64,000 bases of DNA from Lethocerus indicus. Taxonomy: Eukaryota; Arthropoda; Insecta; Hemiptera; Belostomatidae. The notes beneath the pieces were generated by a model. The model was not told where the DNA came from and did no database searches. It saw only the letters and a list, made by a program, of their open reading frames with translations. Positions 25,802 to 37,699 of the stretch are shown here, piece after piece (the stretch's first letter is position 1; the number at the start of each line of letters is the position of its first letter). The stretch lies in contig JACDQD010000106.1 in NCBI GenBank assembly GCA_019843655.1, forward strand, positions 1,612,001 through 1,676,000, given 5' to 3'. The position numbers and the translations under genes were made by a program.

Positions 25802-25990
25802 AAAAAGTATATTCTTTTTTTTTTTTCATTTATTGGTATAGTTACAACTACAATTCAAAGTAAAAGTAACATGAAGACTTTTTTGGTAGTTGAACTTAAT
25901 CCTCCATTTCCTGGACAGGTTTCTATGAGGGAGAGGTGTTTTTGCAGGGAACGTGATGCTAAGTAAGGATCTGAGTTAAAAAGTATATTC
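25802..25990 (-). mobile_element. Retroposed LINE reverse-transcriptase fragment with target-site duplication
   Basis: A 163-bp insert (25815-25977) is flanked by two identical 13-bp copies of AAAAAGTATATTC (25802-25814 and 25978-25990). Read on the minus strand, the insert ends in AATAAATG and twelve As (the T-run 25815-25826). These are the marks of target-primed reverse transcription. Its first 40 codons are open and include LASRSLQKHLSLIE, which resembles the segment just after the YADD box of Jockey/CR1-type LINE reverse transcriptases; a TGA stop follows, and then VTIPINEK-like coding. The fragment therefore seems to come from the middle of ORF2, primed at an A-rich internal site. A processed gene fragment is the alternative. 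Confidence 0.7.
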
Positions 25991-28620
25991 GCGGTGAGAA
26001 AACCGAAGGCAAAAATGAGCCTGCGGCGAGGAGGAAATAAATTAGTTCAGACCTTAATTTCAAACCGCCGGTCGTCAGGTAGTCCGAGAGCAAAACTTTC
26101 ACTGATGTCTACGATACGAAAATGAACTGTCCATTTTAATTTTTGGACCGGAACGGAGACGCAGGTTAAGGTCTAACAGTGCTATAGTAAGATAGTGGCA
26201 ACTATTTTCACCGCCAAACAGGTGTCTTAAAATTTAAATTGGTACAGAGATTTAAAAGCGCTGATACAAAGAAATAAGTAATTTAGATTTATTGTTACAA
26301 TTTATCCTCTTTTTTTCCGAGTTTTACGGACGTCATAAGTGGTTTATAAATAAATAAGTGGCGACTCGTTGAGAGCCATTCCGCCTTCGCCGGTTTCCGG
26401 CTCGGGGCAGTTTTCGCATTAGTCATACTTTCTCCGCGCGGGAGAAAGTGGAGGCGGCGCCGTATCCGGGACGGACATCTGCGACGGGGCCGACAACAAA
26501 AACAGATTTCTAGGAAGAGCCGATCCGGCGTTCCTCTTATTATACTAGCCCAGATTCACGCCCGGGTTCACTGGCCAACTTACGATTCGAGGAAAAGCCA
26601 AGGCCGGCCCGACAGGAAAAGTCCGACCACTGCCCAGACCTCGGATTCCTACAGTCGGGACTTGTCTCCGACGAGCGGTATATTTTCTTTTTACAAATTA
26701 AAACTCCTATTTAAATCATGCCAACAATGAGAATCGGATGCGAAGGTGGAACAAATAGCCCATTAAGTTTTGCACTAGGCGGTCGCGTATTATAATCACG
26801 TACACGTGATTGCATCTTGTAATGCACTGGGTTTGAGTCACGAACTTCTCGAAGAAACGGCCGACTGCCGGGCGCACTTTGAGTTATGAGTGCACGGTAA
26901 TGCATATTGCGATATTACAGTTACGTTAGAGTCAGTGCTGTGAGATATTCGGGTTTTTGATGAAACGGAGCGAATTCCGTTTCTGTCGGGCGTAGCGCAT
27001 TTATTTGCTGGGTCTGCTCCGGGGGCAGATTGGAAACTCGCGAAACTAAATTCCGGCGGCGGGTGCCCGCTCATCTATTTCCGTTCTGTAATTTGTTGGA
27101 GCGCCAGCAAACAGGGTGTGTTAAAATTGGAAATTAATTGAATCGCGTTTATTATGTATTCCCACCTTTGACGGACTGAACTGCAGTCGGCCATCCATTA
27201 AGCTAGCGAGTTAATGATCCGGGATAATGAACGCGGATGATGCGAAACGATGATCTTTTTGCCGAGGTCGAATCCCGCGCCCGGACGGTCCCGGTCCACG
27301 TCTCTGGATGCCTTTCATTTATATTGGACGTTGCGAATGGGGTGCAATTAAAGTGTTAATAATTTAATTTATTATTATATTTACCTAATCAACGGGATAT
27401 TTTCGTACAGTAATTTCCGTTTTATTTAATTTTTGCTTGAGGCTTACAATCAAACCTTAGACAAACTTTCCAAACGATCGCTTCTAAAGATAAAGTATTT
27501 CCTCAAAAAGCGTTAATCCAAATTCGTGAGTGTGGAAAGGATTCAAGTCTGAATTGAAATTAAGTAGATCTCTATTGTACAAAGGAGACTCAGCGGAAGT
27601 GTCCATTTTTTATTCTGAAGATATCATTTGATATTGAACATCGCAAGGACCATAGTCACGAAGAGACGACCGCAGAAGCGCTAGACTTAATAACGCAAAA
27701 AGAAACGCCATTACGGAGGACAATTAGAAATTCTCCCGGAATCGAATTCGGCCGCCACTCAACCGCAAGTTAATGGGAATGTAAACAGAAAATGGCCAAT
27801 TAAATTACACATAAAAACACGACCTCAGCGCTACCGTTTCACTTCGTAATGCATATCCCGTCTGCGAATTTCGGAGGTCTTTTTTACATCGTGGAGGTCG
27901 ATTTTTAACGGCCGTAACGATGTCTTTTTAATTGACTAAAATTACGTTCATCAGCCGAAAGCTGACGCAATATAGCTCAAGATGTAATTATAGAACACAG
28001 ATAAAGGTTTCGAGTTGACAAAAAATACTTCATTCAATTTATGCACTTACTGTTGTATGCGTAGGCGTAAAAAATATTTAATTGTGGTACTTGAAGTTCT
28101 TAAATGTTCAAAATTGAAAGCCTTAACATAAAATTCAGTGAAATGCTGTACGTACTTTCCGGTAAACTACCTTGGATCATGTTTCAAACAATTAAGATAA
28201 GAGTATTCATTATTCGTCTACTGCCTGTCTGTCCTTCAAAATAAAACGTGTATTCGAACAAGAATGTACAAATCCAACCTCCACACCGGAGAACCAGATC
28301 CTCACGAGCGTTGCATGAATCTTTATCGTGCCAGAAATCTATCCACCTAGAAATGTCACGCGCATGTGTTCGATCCTGGCAACAATTGGCCGTTGGTGGA
28401 TGGGAGAAGGGTGACTAAAAGGAGGAGTGCCACAAATTTCTCGTCCTAAACTGAGCTCAAACGTTATCAGAATGCGAGAGGTCAAAATTCCAATGTCACG
28501 GAATTTCCCGTCGAAACTGACTCGAAACTGGCTTCGTTATGTCAGCCTGCAATTATTCGCCGCTAATGGATATACAGAAAGCACCAATTAAACTCTAGAT
28601 TTGTCCCCCAGGTTGAAAGA
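25991..28620. other. Intergenic DNA with GC-richer islands
   Basis: Islands at 26340-26690, 27080-27360 and 27700-27970 combine GC-rich blocks with ATTA/TAAT cores. No coding signal. A tRNA-like string near 26757-26845 is too weak to call. Confidence 0.4.
26427..26449. repeat. Perfect 9-bp hairpin
   Basis: ACTTTCTCC (26427-26435), loop GCGCG, GGAGAAAGT (26441-26449), inside a GC-richer island. Confidence 0.8.
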
Positions 28621-28624
28621 CACA

Positions 28625-28626
<2 letters not shown>

Positions 28627-28671
<45 letters not shown>
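28627..28671. repeat. (CT)n microsatellite
   Basis: About 22 uninterrupted CT units. The flanking frames on both strands (92-117 codons) owe their length to it. Confidence 0.95.
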
Positions 28672-28675
<4 letters not shown>

Positions 28676-28808
28676 CGAAGGGGCATCGAAGAAAAACTTA
28701 CCGTTAGAGATACACATGTAATCTCCAAGAAGGAAATGGCCGAAGCCAGTAGTGGAGAACGGAGTAAACCGCTTGCTCCACATGTTACGCATAAAGGGTG
28801 GTTGAGGC

Positions 28809-28851
28809 GGGAGGGAGGGAGGGAGGGATGGAGTGGGGGAGGTAGGGCGGG
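28809..28851 (+). repeat. (GGGA)n repeat, G-quadruplex candidate
   Basis: Five GGGA units (28809-28828) followed by more G-tracts to about 28851. Tracts of three Gs with one-base loops fit a compact G-quadruplex on the plus strand. Confidence 0.85.
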
Positions 28852-28854
28852 CAG

Positions 28855-31800
28855 TGAATGCCCCTTCATTTACAGTTGAACCGAACGGTGCCGGCCGGAC
28901 AATGCGGCAATAACAGAACACTCTTCCGGTAGGGCCAACCGAGTCCACGGATACCGACCAACAGGACTGCCGTTCCTATAACCTTCATTTTCCTAGCGGT
29001 GCCTCCTCCACCTCCTCCTCCTCCCCCTCCTCCTGGCTAACGGTACCCGGAGATTACGTCGTGACGCTCCCGGGAACGACATCCCGGCCGAAGGGGATCC
29101 CATTAAACAATTATGTGGGTCAAACGCCACCTTGCTACCCGGGGGCTGGTTTAATGACTTGTTTAAACACGACCACTACTAACGGACTAAAAGAATCCTA
29201 ACTGTTATAGTCTTAGCTTACAGTAACTAACATTTTTTTTCCTCCGCTTTATTAAGGAATGAATTCTTTACGAAATTAGGACAAATGACCTAGTAGGTCT
29301 TCCTTGAAGGCAAGAATCGTTTTAAGTCCTTATTTGAGCAATTTGTTTGGCCAAATATATAGATAACATTTTTTATAACCATTACAGCATGCTATATAAC
29401 AGACAAAGTCAGTATTCGACATAGTGTTCGAGCAAAAAACTTGTTTTTGGACGATAAATATAGGATTTGATCAAATATAAGGATGGAGACATCAGCACGG
29501 AAAACGAGGTGCGTTCCGGAATAATGTTGTGGTTGATTATTCTGGGGTGTTTTCTTTAGGAAAAAATAAGAGTCTAATTGTGAAATGAAACTAACGAAGA
29601 CAGATAATTATTATCGAGTATTCACATAGGTTGCAGGCATTTAGCTATATAGCAGGCCATTGGAATATCTGCGATCTGTTAATAAGTGTATACCGATTGA
29701 TAAATAACAACCGTGCAATGACAAAACGATTTAGGGGTCTAATAATTCAGGAACTAATATCAAATAAATGCTGCACTTCTTCCCGCCGCGAGCATCGTTG
29801 GAATTGGTGTGTACTTGAAAATTACATTAACAAATGAGAAAATTATAACGGGCGTGGGCGACCTGCATCTGGGCATTGTAATTAGCCAAACGATTCGGCC
29901 TTACACACCTCATTATCGATGGATTTAAAAATGGAATTATGCTAATGAAATTTCATTGTAGCAATTGTTTTCGCGGGAAACGAAAGTAATTTATATCGCG
30001 CATTGACGTAGGGTCAGGTCGGTCGACGTCTTCTGCTTAACCCAGTTACTTCAAGGAGACTTCAGGGGCATGGAACCGATTTCGAGTAATTAATTAAAGC
30101 CAAATCTGTTATTTAATTGCTATTAATAACAACTAATTGTTGTCTTACCGCAATTTCAAATAGCGTTATAATGTTTTTATTGAATGAGCTATATTAGTCC
30201 CGAAGATGTACAATAAACTATATTGCGTATGTTGGTAAACCTTCAAAACAAAGCCAAAACAATTATTCAACAATAAACACTGATATCCCTTCTACACGAG
30301 GAAAAGCTCAAGGTTTTAAGCCCGATATGGGCCGATGCCAAAAGGATAATACGGAAGTTTCTATTCTACGGCCGATCTTTCCTGGAATGTGTACACTCGG
30401 GAAAGCGTCGAGGAAATCCCCTGGGACATGACAAGTTTATTTATTTGGGCGCGGAGTGTGGCAGTGGCCGAAGGGTTGAACGTAGCCCTTCTACCTGGTA
30501 GACAATGCTCACTTACGGAGTGAATAAGGGAATCTCCTCGAGGAGAGAACCGATTTACGATCTGGGAGGGCTCGGGCCGGTCCGAATTTTGAAGTTTAGT
30601 GACCCCGGCAGACTCGGGGGGCAGGAGGGTACCTGTCTCTCTCGGTGGAAGCGGTATCGCCCGCAGGGAATCATGCGACGTATTATTCGCAACAATGGGC
30701 CCGAGATATACGACAGGGACGCCCTCCCTAAGCCTCCCCCCTGCATTACCCCTTCACCACTCTGGCCGGCCGATCCAGCCTTGATCCATAATAAATCTGT
30801 AACCGCTTTTAGCGACGATGATTTATGCCTATAGAGGCCTCGGTGAACGCTTCCTGTATAGCAAGATTAAATAACAGTTTCCGAATTCAGTTCACGAACG
30901 GGTATAATCGCGGAACAAACGGAAACAGTCAACGGAATTGTGTTTGATATTAAGAGGTTCGTTGGCGTAATTTTGTATTATAAACGGTAGCCAAACAAAG
31001 GAAAATGTACATTTGTAATCTCGATATATTAGAATTATGGGTATCTTCCTTTGAAATTAAAATGAAGTAGTAGTTTTTTAAATAAACTTACACTTTTATA
31101 GTGATAAGTCGTCTGACCAATGCAGCACTGGAATGAAAACATCAAGCGTTTTGTATTTATTCTGACTTGGCCCTACAAATTGGGATAGCGAGGGGCTCTT
31201 GGGACTAAAAAACGAGAAATTAAAACGGACACATGCTAATTTCCCTTGTACGATCATTAAACGTTATTATCATGGATGAGGGCGGAGAAGCGTGCATGAT
31301 CTGACATGTCAGCGGCGTAGCCAGGTTGTCAGGTTCACCCTTCAGGCGGCTAATTCCAGCTCCCATTAGCATTTAATAATAATTCCTTAACAGATTTTCC
31401 ATTAATCAAAGCCTGAGCAAATATTCGAGATAATGGATTATTTGTTTCATCGTCGGGCTACTCTCTACAAAGTTAGTTTGATGGAACTTTCAGTTGAGTT
31501 AGAATCAAAATTAAATATGTATATCGATGTGCGAATTTCGGCCAAAATTCTGAGTTAATTGCTTAGTTAATAATAGGACTTTCAACGCAATTTAATGGAG
31601 ATTTTTTATTTTACACAATAAAATAAACTACTATTTATATTAGTGACGAAAATTCATGAAAAACTTGTTTTCTGAAGTCTACAAAGATTGGACAATTGGC
31701 TGTAGTGTTCCAACTTCCTTTTACTATCTCGGCCCGGTTAGTTCAAATTGAAATGTTTTAACTAATTATTTCGTGAAGTCGATTTTAAGTTTATAAATGA

Positions 31801-33280
31801 CATTATACGATTATGGTAATAAAGGAATACTATTGATTGCAGGAATGGTTAGTGGCATTGGATACACGAAGCCAAAGGTGCCGTTAAAATATTATGACAT
31901 TGAAAACCAGTTTAATGACCATAATTTATTAAAATCTGTTCACATTTCCCCGTAGTTTGAAAGGCAATTTCTCCGACGACAGAAACGGAAAGCGGGCGGC
32001 CGGTGTTGGTAACGGAACACACTCTTGACACAGTTGCGAAAACACTTCACACCTCGACAAGACAATTACAGTCAATTACAACTGGCTGTAAACACCGGTA
32101 ATTTTGGGGTCGCTCAGTAAACATGAAAAAGCTTCCCGATGCTCAATCAATCAGCGACCTTCGTCAGAAGAGAGGCCGTCCCCCCTCCGATCGGAAACAT
32201 CTACTTTCTACAGGCCGATCGATTTCTCCCAGTTTAATAAGCATTACTATCGATAGACCCATTATAACGCATGAATAATGAATGGGTGAATGAAGATTGC
32301 CCGAATGGGCAAAAATGGGTGTGTGTACTCTACCGGCCTTGAATTCACCGTTTTGATATGCACAGGAAGTGGGACACACGGGATGTTCCAAATCTACAAA
32401 AATATCTCAGCGAAGTTTTTCTATGAATCCCAGTCATTCGTCCGGAAACAGCGAGCGGCACAGCGGAATGTGTGATAATGGAATCACCGTTTAAAATTTA
32501 AGAACAATCTGAGTTTCAATCGATTAATCTACTTATGAAATCTTTAATATAAAATTATTTACGTAAGTGTATATAAACTGTTGGGTCCTTCCATCTTATT
32601 TATACCTTAAATCTTTTGAGTATGCGCGAGCGTAAATTGTCGACCCTATTGTGACTAATCTTGGCGTGGGCGTTTGGTTCATTAATTGAGGCCCTTTCCT
32701 GTTGCCGGATGTGATATACAGCTGTCGGAATTGGGCTTGTTTTTGATGTCGCCCCATTAAGGCCGTTTGCGTACGACTGATATAAACGAATGGGGGCCCT
32801 CTGAGGACCTACATTGAGCTAGTTGGGTGAATCAACCGGCAGCAGGTTAAGTAACCACCAGTATCAGCTAGCTAAGCATTCTAAGCATTTAATAGTGCAA
32901 TGATCCCAAGCACAGATTGATTCTGAGCGATTGTATATGGCCGTGAATGACTGATAATACGTTCTCGGGCTTTCTGTTATTATTTAAACAGCGATTCTAC
33001 ATATTTTAAGTGGTTTAAGGAGTATCATTTCTTTATCTTTATCCGACACAACTCCAGTTTCTAATTCAGCTGGGTTAGAAGTCAAGGTCTATGTTAGATT
33101 CACGTGCGTATCATGTCCAAATGGAAGAAAATAATATAATTATATACGATATTAATGTTGTCATAAATATTTCAATATTCTCAAATTACCTGAGTATAGG
33201 TTGTTCACTATCGCCAGTATCGTTCACTCAGTAACATAGCCAGTTATGCGTGCCAGATGCTGAGTACAACAACATTGTGG
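28855..33280. other. Intergenic DNA with GC-richer islands
   Basis: Islands lie at 28860-29160, 29840-30130 and 30300-30840. The last carries a 109-codon plus-strand frame with no recognisable domain and overlapping frames on both strands, so coding is unlikely. The remainder (30850-33280) is mostly AT-rich with no element seen. Confidence 0.45.
29002..29034. repeat. (TCC)n imperfect repeat
   Basis: Eleven TCC-like triplets with two interruptions. Confidence 0.8.
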
Positions 33281-33285
33281 AGGTA

Positions 33286-33314
33286 CTGACAATGGCGAGA
33301 AACCAAAACCGGTC
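33286..33314 (+). ncRNA. Hammerhead-like motif, copy C (degenerate)
   Basis: CTGACAA (33286-33292), a 12-nt segment and AAAACCGGTC (33305-33314). One core base (G to A) and the G of GAAA are changed. Helix II is reduced to GG/CC. The flanks do not clearly pair. Fixed 7+12+10 spacing ties it to the family. Confidence 0.45.
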
Positions 33315-33319
33315 TTAGT

Positions 33320-36300
33320 TAGGGCGAAATAATACGGTTAATGGCATGAGCGATGATTTCTGAAGTAGTTCCTACAAAGAAATCTGTTTGTAGGGAGATA
33401 CGTTGTTAGTGTCGGTCATTTATGTTACAATACAGCATATTTGAAGGAATAAAAATCGCAGTAAATCATGCGCCGATCCCCCAGAGCGAGGCCGGTTCGA
33501 TTTGGCTCACATATAATGGTTAATATGCAACGGCCGTTATAGAGTCGGAGGCGAGAATACCGTTGTGTTTTAACCGGAAAATTAACGCTCAAACAGTCGC
33601 CGATTATTATCGCGCATTTTTACCACCACGTTTTACGGCTTCGTGAGCTAGGAAAATATCGTACAGAAAAAACATTCGACGGGGATTGAAGCGGTAAGTG
33701 AATAATGCAGTCGTGAAGGGCAGATAATTAATATCAATTCAAGCGGAACACTCAATACTATTTTAATAGGAAGCTTATTCGACACAGTGTCAATGTAAAT
33801 GTTGAATATACACGGGTAACATTTTTTTATCGCTTTTTGTTTATATAAGAAGGCGTCGAAGCACTACATGCGCTACGAATTTTATAAAGATAAATAACGC
33901 AGAATCGAGATTAATCTAAAATAATTGGCATTACCAGAAAAATAGTTCTCATGTAGACGATTATGGTATACTAGAAAAAATCTTGTGACATTATTTCGTA
34001 TAACAAATGAAACAACACTATAAAATTTGGAGTTTTATATAATAATATCTTCAATTCTCTTAGAATAATCCAATCTTCAAGCATTGTCTAGTGAATAAAT
34101 ATAAATTTATATTCGCAATTTATAATACATTCACTTGTTTACCTGTGATATAAAACGAAAATAAAGCCTCAACAGTGGGATGTCTCCACGTGAGTGGTTT
34201 TAATGACATTGTCCTCGAAGGAAGAGAATTTACGCTATGTCCGGAGCCTCTGAAGAGCGCCTAGGGCCCCACGCATCGAATGACATCTCGTGAGATCTCG
34301 ACATTAGACCAATGAATAGTTAGCTATAACTGCGCACAGATGTTTCAATTGGCTCCGCAATCACGTGTAGCAGATAGGGCTTTCAAATGGGGCTCTGTCT
34401 CTGTTAATAATAATAATATGAAGTCTTTATCGACGTCAGTTGGGGAGAGAGGGGGCTTCCGTGTATGAATTTCCCCTCGGGGGATTTTCGAGATCTGTAC
34501 CTCTTCGCTTATTATAACGAACACTGTGATTTTCCGCGTTGGGTGTCCAGGCCGGAGACGCAAACATGTGAAAGTTAATAACCGTTTTATTCAAAACAGC
34601 ACCGAAACGTATTTTTTACGTCTCTGTACATACAATATACTATACCTGCAAACTTACTGCTCCCAAAAAATTACGTTACACATTGAATATATTAATGATA
34701 CGGACCATTTATTACAACGCACAAAATCAACTCGGCTATTTTATTACAACCACTCTTTCGGAAATCCGAGTTGTATTCAAACTGCGACCGAACCGGGGAG
34801 AATAATTCATCGCAATTTTGAATAATTAGCGGTGTTTACCGGCATCTCCGCCGAACGGAAAGTGGGCAGTTCTCTTCGCCCGCTTTAACGAGATTCATAA
34901 GAGAAACGAAGGACGCTCAAGGTATATAATTTATGATACCTATTTGTTGGACCTCTGGAAGGTATGGAATATCATCGATCTTCCGTTTCAACTCTCCGAT
35001 TGTCCAAAGTTAGGACGGCTTCGCTCATCTCCCTTTGTTAATAGCAGTCCGATGGTGAATTGGTGAGGCGCATCCTATCATTACCGCCGCTACGTGGTAT
35101 CAACAATCGTCCTGTTCCATCGGCGACCGAGTGGAGACGGAAGATCGAATAATTTATGTAAGTTTCATAATCCTCTAGCTATGAACTAATTTGATCTTCT
35201 TCATCGTGGCCCCATTCTTCCCGCCGATATCCCATTAGGGACACTTTTCCTCGATTTCGGACATAACAGCCCCTGTCCTGAGACATAATTGGCGATACTC
35301 GAATATCCTGTTAACTTCCAGTTTTATAATTTTGTCATTTCGAAACGTGTTGTACAGTAACAAGTTTAAAACCGTCAGGACCATTGTTTGTGCCTATAAA
35401 TACGTCAGAAAACTATTGAAAATTTTGAAGGCCGTAGAAGAAGGAGGATCGGTCGGGTTGAAGGAAGGGCGTTCGTGTGTGGGTGAGCATTGTTGTGGCC
35501 GGTTCCTAATTAGGTCCGGGGTGAGGTCCTCCCCCGCCCCACGCCCCAAGTCCACTCGAGCGTTTTGTCCCTCCGCTAGCCCCCTCAACCCCTCCCGTTT
35601 GATTTACAGCGACCACCGCTTGTCCGGCTATTTACTGCACGGCCTTTAATCCTCTTAAGGGGACCGTGCCCTCCTTAGGGTCGTGGAGGAACTTTATGAA
35701 AGGGCGGCCGCACTAATAACTCGGTCCCGGAAGAGGGAGCCCACGGATTTCGTGGAAAAAGAGGATGGGACAGGATTCGAAGCCTTATTTTTTCCGAACG
35801 CTCAATTATATCGTAACGCCCTTTAGCACCTCGAATTGGCATCACAAAGCATTTATTTAACACGATCACATGAGTTGAAGACATTTATGAAAGTGTATAT
35901 ATTGATTCAAGTTAAAACATCGGCTTTAAATGGAATTGTTACGATTCTTCCTTTGTGAATATTGTCGGAACATTCGAACTATTTTCTAATATGGGGTTTC
36001 ACTGTCTTCTGGTTCCCTCCAGTGACTAATAGAATACTCGCACATGTCGGCTGCCATTTCTTTTACTGATGCGATTAGGACGGAGGAGAATTAAAGTGTG
36101 TAGAAACCAATTTAATGTAATTAAATGCTGTGCCTCGTCTCTTTTGTTTGTTCTGTGGGTACTTACGCGTCTCATTATGGGTTTCGATTAAAGGTAGATA
36201 CAGTTCTGTAGGTAGAGTTTTGAATGTTACATTAGCATACTCTCGCTGTGCGCCTTGTGTACGTATACGTGATCGAATTGTGGCTTGTCTACAGGACACA

Positions 36301-37070
36301 ATTCATTCCTGCAGATCTGAGCGATGATCCCGCACTCTCTCTCTCTCTGCCTCCGGCACATTTGTAAACACATGTGTATGTAACTCGATTATAGAAAATA
36401 TTCACGAGTAAATTGTAGACCAGTGCCTTTTTAAACTCGAAGGAGGCGTCATGAATATAACCGGTGGGCACTGGAATAAGATTATCAGAATTGTAAGTAG
36501 GGTTCATATTCAATTATGCATGATAAATGCCCTCGGCTATTGCAACTTCGGACACGCAAACGATTTCAATCCTCGCGGGAACGACCGGGCCAGGAAGATA
36601 TATGTTCTCGGTCCGGGACGGACGGTTATTGTCTCATGCCGTTTACTAAAAGGCACGGGGGGTTGTTAAGTGACTCTCCTTAATAGGTTAGAGGAGGACT
36701 CGGGAGAGTTCTAGCCGCCCACCGGAGGCTTGGCTTTATGCAAATGGCCGGTGAGATGATTTAGAGTGGCGGCTCTCGGACTTCCTGGGTGCCGGCTACA
36801 GCACTCTTTTATTTGGTTTTCGGGAGCACGAGCCCGAGGGTGCCATTAGCCAATCACCGGCTGACGTCACCCCCTCGCTGATCGCCTATCCTGTCCCTGG
36901 GGATTTGCGAAAATTTAACGGCCCTACGTGAAAGTCGGATGACTCCTCCGAGTCGGGCCAAAAACCCGGTAATATTTAAACCGCATCCTGTCCTCTTTTC
37001 GCAAGGATTTTCCCACCCGACCCGGGTACGCAATTGCGGCAATGTATACGAATAAAACTACAGCGGAAAT
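33320..37070. other. Intergenic DNA with GC-richer islands
   Basis: A perfect 8-bp hairpin lies at 33371-33394 (CCTACAAA / TTTGTAGG, 8-nt loop). Islands at 33460-33700, 34770-35120, 35430-35780 and 36500-37050 are candidate conserved noncoding DNA by composition only. Frames up to 105 codons (35332-35649) carry no recognisable domain. Confidence 0.4.
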
Positions 37071-37399
37071 AATTTAACGTGAAAAGGTAGAACGTGAAAA
37101 ATCCGTATGAAACAAAAATTTCATAAAATTACTTTCATTATACACGAAACAAAAATCGCTTAACACGAATATATTTCGCATCTCGGACGATCAGTACATC
37201 ACACTGGTGTACCAAACCGTCAATACATCAATGAAATATAAATTTTAATTCTGTCACTGCAGCATAATAGACACATCCTGATTATACTAAAAGCATGGTA
37301 AAGATCACGAAATCCAGTCAGTTCATTTAATGCTAGAACGTCCTCGCAGGTCAACGCCTGAGGCATTAAGTCGGTATCGAATATACCGCTGCTGACACT

Positions 37400-37690
37400 G
37401 TTGAACAACCGAAAAATATATTTACTCAGAATTGTGATTAGGGACGACCGTTATCAGTTAGCGGTCGGCCAATTCGCAGAGCGCTCTCCAGCATATTCGT
37501 CGGCGGGATCAGTCTGCCAACATTCTTGGCTGCGACCGGAGTATCGTGTTCGCGAACTGAATGTCCACGCTGTCAGACCGTTATTTTGCAAATTTACATT
37601 AAAAAAGAAGAAGATACGTAGATCGAATGAAATGAGAGCAAGTTGCGCGCGGTTATATCGGATTTGGGGGTCCGTGTTGTAGATTCTGTT
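37400..37690 (+). pseudogene. Tc1-like transposase relic (DNA-binding part)
   Basis: The plus-strand frame contains RDDRYQLAVGQFAERS (DDRY near 37443-37454), then about 20 residues later VRELNVHAVRPLF and a Lys/Arg-rich stretch. This resembles the region of Tc1/Tc3-like transposases linking the two helix-turn-helix units: DDRY, a TVRRRLRE..LHARRP motif, then a basic LT..HR..R segment. About 90 codons stay open before a TAG near 37680, and the following DDE domain is not recognisable. No terminal inverted repeats were found. Divergence is high, so the call rests on motif order and spacing. Confidence 0.45.
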
Positions 37691-37699
37691 TCTCGTTCC

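Noticed and set aside
26757..26845. tRNA- or SINE-like string with a B-box-like GGGTTTGAGTCA
   Set aside because: A-box is poor, spacing is too long and no cloverleaf could be drawn.
28275..28310. HTGE-like linker suggesting a C2H2 zinc finger
   Set aside because: No Cys-Cys/His-His spacing before or after it in any frame.
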